Shown piece by piece: positions 56,440 through 64,000 of a stretch of DNA of 64,000 bases. The translations under genes and the position numbers were made by a program. Location of the stretch: the NCBI RefSeq assembly GCF_030272615.1, contig NC_081406.1, positions 186,151,770-186,215,769 of the forward strand. Direction: 5' to 3'. The notes beneath the pieces were generated by a model that did not search any database, was not told where the DNA came from, and saw only the letters and a program-made list of their open reading frames with translations. Every line of letters begins with the position of its first letter. The first letter of the stretch is position 1. The stretch comes from Cryptomeria japonica (taxonomy: Eukaryota > Streptophyta > Pinopsida > Cupressales > Cupressaceae).

Positions 56440-56700
56440 TAGCACGTCTGTTCATGGCATAATAAAGAATCCCCCTATTTTCAAAAAATATTGTCCTAAA
56501 CTCCTTTTTTGTCACCCCCTCCCAATACATAGCCTGAATTAAAAGCCTCCCTATTTTCACCAAATATTGTATTTTTTTCATAGTCCAAATTAGAACCCCC
56601 CCTATTTTCATCGATATGCAATATATTGTACCCTTTTGGGGGGGATATTAAACCCCCCAATATGAATGCACCTGATATAATATTGCCTAGTCAGTGAAGC
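56440..56700. repeat. Repeat-rich insertion in J's second ORF
   Basis: The word ccctattttca is repeated three times (about 56474, 56546 and 56598), each followed by a variant of aaatattgt, giving a period of roughly 50-70 bases. Near 56638 a short palindrome, gggggg, atattaaa, cccccc, follows. The reading frame is lost here, so it looks like a small insertion, perhaps MITE-like, but I could not confirm terminal repeats or a target duplication. Confidence 0.5.
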
Positions 56701-56872
56701 CCCCATGGCACAAAGCCAAAATTGATGCCATTGAAGATGAATTGAGTGATTTAGGAAAATCTTTTGATTTTCTAGAAGATAAAGATGGTGACTAGAGGAA
56801 ACGGATAAATTATCTTCAAGCAGAACTCTTTCTCTTGCAGAGGCAGAAACAAGACTTTGTAAGTATGTTCTA

Positions 56873-56962
56873 GAAAGTAAAAGAAATCATTGAAGCAAAG
56901 TTGGAGCACTTTTCAGTACAGAAAGTAAAAGAAATCATTGAAGCAAAGTTGGGGCACTTTTT
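56873..56962 (+). repeat. 48-bp in-frame tandem duplication
   Basis: gaaagtaaaagaaatcattg starts at 56873 and again at 56921; the copies extend over about 40 bases with a single a/g difference. It duplicates 16 codons (KVKEIIEAKL plus neighbours) of J's second ORF. Confidence 0.85.
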
Positions 56963-57355
56963 AGCATTGCTTGGCAATGCAATTGAATATGAGCATAATC
57001 CATCTGCTCCAGACAGTTTCTCCCATATTGTTGATCTATTAGTGGAATCTAGAAGCCTTTCAATTAGCATTAAATTGGCCATAAATTCTTGGGAAGTTCT
57101 TCTTCCGAAACTGAAGGAGAAATACAAGCTTATCTTTTTGAATAAGAGCAGCTAAAGGCTCTATCTAGTTTGGTATTTAGTTTTTTGACATTTTGCAGTT
57201 GTGTATATACTATGTTTTCTTTCTTTTATTTTTCATCAAAGTCATCATTTGTCCTTGATGTCAAAGGGGGAGAAACGATTGAGGTTTTCAGAGTTAAGGA
57301 GATGTATGAGTTAGGGGGAGTTGAGTTATATGCAAATATATTTTTCCATCAATGA

Positions 57356-57367
57356 CAAGGGGGAGAT
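57356..57367 (+). promoter_or_regulatory. Polypurine tract of J
   Basis: gacaagggggagat ends right before the TGTTAGAC of LTR2. Earlier gggggag words occur at about 57265 and 57313. Confidence 0.8.
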
Positions 57368-58483
57368 TGTTAGACTTGTGTGAATATTGTTGTCATTGAT
57401 ATCAATCCAGTTATCCTGTTTGGTCTGGATGGTATATGCAGTTCATTGTTGTCAATCCTATTATCCGGTTTGGTCTGGATGTTGTGTGGAGTCGGTATGT
57501 GCATTTTTTTTCTATGAGAAGATGATGTAGCAGGTGTTGTGCCTTCTAGTATTGCTATGAGATATGATGCAGTAAGATGGAGTTGATATAATGGAGTGAT
57601 TTCCATAAGATCCCTATCTTCAAATTCTGAGTTGTGCTTGCATTGGTCTCGGTATTAGTTATGTGTTCCGGTATCGGCTATTTTGGTTATGTTAGATGCA
57701 TCTCTTCATGTCTCATTATTCGGTACCCTTGGTATGTATGGAATCTTTATTTTTGAATTTGGAGATGTTATGCTTGATTTTTGTGATAATGGGTCAGTAT
57801 CTATGGGTCTGGATGACCCTGTCCCATTCCGGCAATTAAGGTATATGCATCAGTAAATGTATTATGAATAAGGGAGAATGTAAAGATCTTGATGAGGCCA
57901 ATTTGGTTGTCATGTTTATTTTCAAGCCTTTATTGGGTAACATGTTGAGCTAGACTGACACATTATTCCAGTGTATGAGTCCTTCGGTATATATATAGAA
58001 GCATGGGATATGTGTTGTATGAATGAAAAAAAAATTCATGGAGTATGTATGTGAGTGAGTGTTGTGTGGTAGTAGCGAAAGAGACATAGAAATAGAGAAG
58101 CTGAGTGTGAAGTGTGAGCTATAAATAGTGAAGGTAGTTGGTGCAGAGTCAAAGTATAGATAGCATTATAGTGTTGTATTAGCCCTTTACTGAACCTATT
58201 GCAAGTGCTTAAGGAAATTAGTACAGAGATATTTCACCGGAACTACTATAAGGTTTGTTAATTGTGATCTAAGATTAATCTTGGAACTGATCTCATGCAT
58301 TTGTAGATGCAAACATTTTCTATTCAATCATACTTATTCCAGTGAGCATTCCAATAGTAAGTTCCTTTTGTATCTTTTCAGTGAGCATTCTGATAGTGAA
58401 CCATTTTTGTAATCTAGCAGTGAGCCACCCCTTTGTAAAACACCATATAACTAGTTACATTCTCTTGAGAGTTAACACTCTTT

Positions 58484-58510
58484 GTGGTTTTTCCCATTTG
58501 GGTTTTCCAT
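58484..58510 (+). other. Hairpin with U-rich internal loop (ENE-like) in J LTR2
   Basis: GTGG, TTTTT, CCC, loop ATTT, GGG, TTTT, CCAT. Stem 2 is perfect; stem 1 closes with a G-U pair. The LTR1 copy (53390-53421) is more degraded. Confidence 0.55.
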
Positions 58511-58710
58511 GTATAAAATTTGGTGTTCTTTCTGTGGCTATGTTTTCATGCTTATTTTGCATTTTTTGTTTCATGTGTGTTAAGCATAATTGATAAGTTT
58601 TATTTATCAGCAAAAGGTTTAAGTTTGATAAAAGTTTTAGAATATGTCGGAATACTAATTCATGCCCCCCCTCCGGTCTTAGTATTCTGGTCCCTTCAAC
58701 CAATTCAACA

Positions 58711-59105
58711 GATAAAGATGGTTTCTTTGTTTATTGTATTTTTTAAATGAAATATATATGTATACTTTTTTATTGTATATATTTTTTGAAATTGTAAATT
58801 ATTTATGTTCATTAGTAACAATATATTTATAGTTGATGAGTCTAAGTAGTGGTTTTATTTATGCCAACTAGTATTATTTTCAACATCATCTTATAATTTT
58901 GAGACAACATGTCTCAAAATCTCAAAAAATTTCTAGAGACAAAGCTATGGTAAACATCTCTACAACTTGAATGTCAATTCTACGATATTTGATTTTTTTT
59001 TTTAAATTAACTCTCAAATAAAATAATGATGTACTTATAATAATTTGACCTAGCATTATTAAATTTCACAATCTTGATATTATAGTTCAACACTTCATGA
59101 ATTAT
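58711..59105. other. AT-rich sequence, nothing recognised
   Basis: Long T and AT runs with no ORF, no repeat of note and no transposon terminus other than the end of J. Confidence 0.5.
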
Positions 59106-60900
59106 TCTTGAACCAAAATAAAATAAAATAAAAGCATCTTCCACTGTAGATTTCCTTTCATTAATGTCATTGCATATTTTGCATCACATATCCTACTAAA
59201 TTAGAATATCTAGATTGTTTATATTTAATTTTGATATGTTCCTTTAACATATTTCAATATTACTTTTGTTACCTTCCAATTATTAACATGAGAGTCTAAA
59301 ATTTACCTCAAAATAACACTAAATATATACGTGGTTCCTTGTTTAGATATTGTAAGATACAAATATTACCTACTAATTCACAATATAAACTACTATCAAC
59401 TTTATAATAACTATAAATAGCACTAAATTTGATTCTAACATCAAATGGTGTAACTATTGTTCTATAATAAGTATTTTGAATATGTTTAGCATATCCAATG
59501 CATATTTAGATTGAGAAAGCAATATTCTCCCTTCTTCTTGCTAAACTTGCATTCTTAGAAAATTATGCATTGGTCCCAAATATGTTCAATTATTCCTTGT
59601 CAAGAAAAATATTTTTGAAATTGATACTATTAATATCAAATCATCAACATATCATACTCCAATAAGTAGATGGCCACTACAATTTAATATATATACATCA
59701 TGATCTATTTTGCTTCTTTTATCCACTTTATGAAAATATTTATCTATTTTGAATGCCAAGATCTTGGAGCCATTATTGGACTATATGTAGACTTTTTATA
59801 TTTGAAAATTAAATATTCTTTAGTCGTATTTTTCAAAATCTAATGGTTGCTGCATATAAATTTGTTCATTCAAATAAACATTTAAAACTAGCTACTAAGA
59901 TAATAACGAATAACTTAATTATAATTAATTTTACATCTATTTTTTTCTATATAATTAATATCTTTTATGTGCTAAACCTCTAACAACCCATATTAGTTCT
60001 AAAAATCGATTTGCAACTAGCTAAATTCTAGCTTCTTTAACTCCCATGTATCGAAATCATACTCTTCTTATATTGTAGATTCCCAATCTAATTTTCCCTT
60101 AACATCTAAACATATAATTATGGATCTTCAACATGCATGACCTTGACCATTAATAGTTATCAATATGATGCTTAGAACCTTCTTGATAAATTTCTTGAAT
60201 ACTTTTTTTTAATAACATCAACTTCATCATAATTTTTTAAGTTATATATGTTAGTAGTTTTATTAAATAATGCATATATTTTTATATCTAAAACATTTAT
60301 TTCGTAACTATTTATACAGTTTATATTCTTTATAACTCTTTAAACTAGTTATATTCAATCAGAATAATTTTTACTTTTCTCATCTATAATTTAGATTTTT
60401 CTTTAAAAATACTAGCATAAGAAGTAAAACCAAATATTCGTAGAGGAGACACTATAGCCTTCCTACTATTCCAAGCTTCTTCTAGAGTTATAGGTCTTAG
60501 ATATTTAGTAGGGATTCTATTAATGATGTAAATTCATGTATTAATTACTTCTATGAAAACATTAACATCCATTTTCTTATAATGCAACTTGCATCTTTCC
60601 ATCCCTTAGAGTTCTAATTTTCCTCTTCCGGACTCCATTCTATTGTGCTTAAGCATTTGTTGATTCTCTTTTAATTCCATTTCATTTATCTCATTCATAT
60701 ACTTTGTTCCTTTGTATCTTAATTATCTTAAATAATTATGTAGATTATTTATCAATAAAAAATTAATTAATTATTTTTATAAAACATTTGTCATTTGATT
60801 TTAGAAAATACAATCAAGTTTTTTAAATGATAACACATACTTTCATCCTACAAGAGATGAAAAATGAATTTGATCCATTACAACGTTATGAACTAGTTGA
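59106..60900 (-). pseudogene. Ancient copia pol remnant
   Basis: Minus-strand reading, much broken, shows IN-type text VINT.IYIINRIPTKYLRP and ITLEEAWNSRKAIVSPLRIF (60420-60560), then RT text SKILAFKIDKYFHKVDKRSK (about 59700-59770) and the catalytic YVDDLI (59634-59651). At 59130-59290 RNase H-like text follows. The order is integrase, RT, RNase H as in Ty1/copia. The divergence is far greater than in B, C or D, and the family differs. Confidence 0.7.
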
Positions 60901-61367
60901 AGGAGAGTATTATCTCTTCAAATGTATTCATGGAAATGGGGATCAAAGGGGGTCAAAACTAACCATTTTTTTTATTAGTAAAATCAAATTTTAGATGAAA
61001 ATTTGAAGATAGCTACACTCAAAATTTAAAGATGTGATAATAACAAAAAATTTAGTTAATGAAGGGGGGATAGAATGTCACAAAACAAAACAACATATAT
61101 TTCTAATTTTATTTTATTGAATTGTAAACAAATTACATTATAGAAATAAGAAATAAAATAGAGAATAAAATTCTAAATAGGTCGCAACACATTACAACTC
61201 CATTCCTCTAGTTTTTGGAGCCTTTTGCTACTTAATATCTTTAATATGCTTCCAATCTTCCTTTCCCTTAATTTTCATGACTTACCATCTTCCCATCATC
61301 ACTCCACTACAAAATTGCTAAAAAATTGTCATAAATATCCTTTAGGTGTCTTAAATTTTTTTTTTTA
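60901..61367. other. Unassigned sequence
   Basis: AT-rich with no gene-like frame. It may include the 5' part of the ancient copia or the border of the next LTR. Confidence 0.4.
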
Positions 61368-62836
61368 AAATTGTAATTCCCTGCAAAAATACCTCATTGA
61401 GTTTAAGTTTTGAATTAAAGTTCTCAAAGTGCTCTACAATGCCATAGATCCATAAACAAATTTCTTCCAACTTTTAAGGCCATAAAAGGCCATTTGAAGC
61501 CTCAAAACTCAATTTTAAAGAATTTTCCAAGATTTTCAAGATCTCAAATAATTAATATTTTTTAATTTTAGAATTGATATTGGCTCAACCCGTATCCACA
61601 ATGTGAAATTTGTCATTCTAGATTTTTGGAGAAAACTTCAAGTTCTTACATGCTCGTACACAAATTTACTATAAATAAAAACCATGTTATTTTTTAGCCC
61701 TTTTAAAATTTTGAAGTTCTAAGTTATTCTCCTATACTTTTAATGAAATAAGCTTCTTTAATATTCATCAAACAAAATGGAAATCAAAATAAAATATTTT
61801 TTGGGGTGATACAAGATTGCCCTTGCATCCTGGATGCTTTTACATCAATAGTGATCAAAATCTACTTTCTAATTTTATTTAAATGATGAAGATTGAGATT
61901 TTCAAATAGGGGAAGAACACAAAGTGCTCATTATTTTTTTTAAATATAACATATTGTGTATGCTAAATATTGAACCTATTAGTAAACCTTAATATAACCC
62001 AACCACAAGTTTGGAATCTACCAAAACATTCAATAACACCAATGAAGCGCTCTAATCAAGTTTGCAAATAAGATGAAATAATAAAGCTATACCTTCACAC
62101 ATATGATAGGCTTGATTCCAATGTTCTCCTATCCTCCAAGATCTTGTATAGATGGTGTATTTTCTCTCATCTTTAAGCACTAGCACAATATGACATGCAA
62201 GGAATTGAATGTAGTTGATTTGATAATCTAAGATGCAATGGTAAAGAAAGTGTTGATGTAAGTTCTAGACAAATTTTGGTATTATGCAAGTACTCTAATG
62301 ATTTATTTATTCCAAATGAAATGGAAGATGCCTCTTTTTATGGAAATCTCCAAGAGAATCAAGGGCTTAGATAAAGAGGTTACAAGATGAATGCCCATGA
62401 TAACATAGTTAGAAGAGAATCAATAGGATTGAGTGATAGGTAAAGATGAAGGGAGGAGATTGAGTGGTAGGTAAGAGTGAATAAGATTAAGAGATTAATT
62501 TGAAATGGAGGTCTAAGATTGAGAGGTGGATTGATTTTTTGGTGCAATTAATGATGACATTAGAGAAAGGAAAAAGTGAATGAGGAGGAATATGATACTT
62601 GTCACGTGACTATGAATTTAGATTATGATCCATGTGATCAAGTTGGAAGGCTGGGATTAGAAAGAAGAGGATAATAAATTAATTAATTAAATAAAGGTAT
62701 TTATTTAATTAATAGATGAAAAAGGTGGGAATACGAAATAGTTAAATAAATAATAAATATTAATTATTTTTTAGAAAGAAAAGGCTAATGAATTAATTAT
62801 CATTTGTTTGATTAAGGACAAGTTTAGGTGTCTACA
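61368..62836 (-). mobile_element. LTR of a minus-strand gypsy-type element
   Basis: In reading direction it starts TGTAGACACCTAAACTTG at 62836, directly after a polypurine tract. It shares the TGTAGAC opening with the LTR at 2755 but little beyond it, so it is a different family. The inner end at about 61368 (TGTAATTCCC on this strand) is a guess from the expected TGTA/TACA ends; the true end could be 200-300 bases away. Confidence 0.55.
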
Positions 62837-62853
62837 TTTTTCACCTCTTTGAG
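62837..62853 (-). promoter_or_regulatory. Polypurine tract, minus strand
   Basis: On the minus strand it reads ctcaaagaggtgaaaaa immediately before the TGTAGAC of the LTR; close to the tract at 2741-2754. Confidence 0.65.
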
Positions 62854-64000
62854 ACAATCAAATTTATCACATTGTTTCAAGGAATAAAATTTAACTAATA
62901 CATGCCCCAAAATGGCCTAGCATGGAAGATGGTATTCCCCTTGAGAGAATAGGCAAAAAATTAAGAAAATTATTCTCAAATTTTGAAGATGAAACAAGAA
63001 AAAGAGTTGTAGTGCTATGTACTAAACATTTTTTTTAACTGGTGGAGATTAAGGGGTTCAAATAAGGACAACACACAAATTTCTCATTTTTCTACCAAAA
63101 AACATAACATAGTTGGTGTGTAAACCCTAAAATTTTGACCTTTTTTTAGTATTTCCAAAATCACTTTGAATCCAAAATTAACTAACACCATGTAATGTAA
63201 TCTTTATTTTTTTTCTATCCTTTAATGAGTATATGATTTCTTACTAATTTTGAAAATGAGCACATCCTAAAAAACCAAAATTGAGCATCCAAGGACCTAA
63301 TTTTTATAGAAACTAATAAAAAAATTAAATGTGTATAGAATAGAGTCTAGTTTACAAACTTATAATTCATTTGAAATTTTAACAAACAAGTAAAAAATGA
63401 AGCCAAAAAAACCATACATAGGTTTTTGACAAAAAATGGAGACACTAGAAAGAAAAGTTAAAGATCAAAACATTAACATAAAACTAAACAAAATTACATG
63501 GTTAGAAAATTGAGAGAGATCTCTAAATAAATGTATCATTTTTTGACTTGACAATGAAATACATGCAAACTTGGACAACATAATTGACATTGTCATTTTT
63601 TTAAAATTATAAAAAACACATCTAGATGGATATTGACATGTAAGTCTTGTCAGTTCCCAAATCAACAGATTTAGTAAATTTTATAGGCATGTCATCTCTT
63701 ATGCTCAAGTTTAGTGTTGGATCTAGCCAATTAATAAGATTCAACAAAAGGTTGAAATCCTTTGTACTTCGAGCTCTGCATGACCTAGGTAGGTATCCCT
63801 AAATGACATTGAGAATGGATATTTCCTTCAATTAAAATACAATGCAAATGGATATTTCCTTCAATTAAAATACAATGCCCAATAGATAAAATTCACACAA
63901 ATGGCAAGGGTTCATTTGACTACATTCTTGATTAATACATCCATTTTTTTCCATTTTGACATTGCCATGATGTGAAAAGGAAAAAAGAAACTAAACTAAA
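62854..64000 (-). other. Internal (3') region of the minus-strand gypsy-type element, non-coding
   Basis: No coding homology is visible. By position it lies between pol and 3' LTR. The 66-residue frame at 63465-63665 is not recognised. A 32-bp tandem duplication is at 63814-63878. Confidence 0.4.
63814..63878. repeat. 32-bp direct tandem duplication
   Basis: aatggatatttccttcaatt and the following bases to aatgc occur at 63814-63845 and again, identical, at 63847-63878. The period is 33. Identity in otherwise decayed sequence suggests a recent slip event or an assembly artefact. Confidence 0.9.

Larger units (their letters stand above)
55890..57155 (+). pseudogene. J second ORF, C-terminal part, unknown family
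   Basis: Pieces: KKEDIVVIDDLESLVVEGEL, GSMYAIKKIGKMWLTSVELD, EDISNLLLESLNEILKEK, then, after the repeat at 56440-56700, AIEDELSDLGKSFDFLEDKD and HIVDLLVESRSLSISIKLAI, and the end YKLIFLNKSS with TAA at 57153-57155. Leu-rich and probably helical. A 48-bp in-frame duplication lies at 56873-56962. Five or more stops and at least one frame change separate it from 55036-55530; that they were one protein is an inference from order and spacing. Confidence 0.45.
52279..58710 (+). mobile_element. Element J: large pol-less LTR element
   Basis: LTR1 52279-53613 (1335 bp), internal 53614-57367 (3754 bp), LTR2 57368-58710 (1343 bp). Starts TGTTAGACTTGTG, ends AATTCAACA. Flanks gttaa (52274-52278) and gataa (58711-58715) form a 5-bp duplication with one mismatch. 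PBS perfect. No protease, integrase, RT or RNase H motif is visible in any frame. Instead it has a coiled-coil/zinc-knuckle gag and a second, unknown protein. A LARD-like non-autonomous element. Confidence 0.88.

Overview
The window looks like nuclear DNA from a large-genome seed plant, probably a gymnosperm. The evidence is: almost nothing but old, nested LTR retrotransposons of Ty1/copia and Ty3/gypsy type with plant PBSs (tRNA-iMet, TGGTATCAGAGC); plant telomere-like TTTAGGG motifs inside LTRs; tRNA-derived SINE-like pieces; a decayed plant mobile domain gene; and no intact host gene. The gymnosperm assignment is an inference from this texture, not a database match.

Layout. 1-4228: 3' part of a plus-strand gypsy-type element with a decayed antisense plant-mobile-domain ORF, tandem repeats, a polypurine tract and a 1.47 kb LTR. 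4229-7680: minus-strand gypsy remnant, split by a 971-bp insertion that holds a two-headed tRNA-like SINE. 7690-9150: minus-strand remnant of a small pol-less element. 9155-13663: decayed plus-strand gypsy carrying a solo LTR at 10266-11390; it resumes at 37646. 13664-37640: minus-strand copia element D inserted in that gypsy (target duplication CATAT). D's 3' LTR was hit by copia element C (13773-28503, minus), and C by copia element B (16324-22873, plus) and solo LTR K (24804-26288). D's LTR was also hit by solo LTR E (29238-31700), and E by element F (29597-31267). 37748-39600: truncated minus-strand copia H. 39600-41982: unassigned, LTR-like, with one tRNA-like module. 41983-44859: complete small element M with two LTRs, TSD TAAAT and only a coiled-coil gag-like ORF. 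44865-52270: mostly unrecognised AT-rich sequence, with LINE-like traces and a broken ORF of unknown family. 52279-58710: element J, with two LTRs, a gag with a zinc-knuckle array, and a long broken ORF of unknown function where pol would be. 58711-64000: very old minus-strand copia, then a minus-strand gypsy-type LTR and part of its internal region.

None of the coding regions is intact. D, C and B preserve recognisable gag, protease, integrase, reverse transcriptase and RNase H in the copia order. Where the ancestral codon can be guessed, stops are mostly C-to-T changes in CAG/CTGG or CG context, as expected of long-methylated DNA. M, J and L have LTRs and gag-like proteins but no pol, so they would depend on enzymes from autonomous relatives such as D, C and B.

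The most interesting signal is a short hairpin shared by about fifteen LTRs from otherwise different copia-type families here. It has two short stems flanking a U-rich internal loop (UUUUU opposite UUU or UUUU). Both stems show paired compensatory changes between families. It resembles the poly(A)-clamping ENE elements known from viral, non-coding and transposon RNAs.
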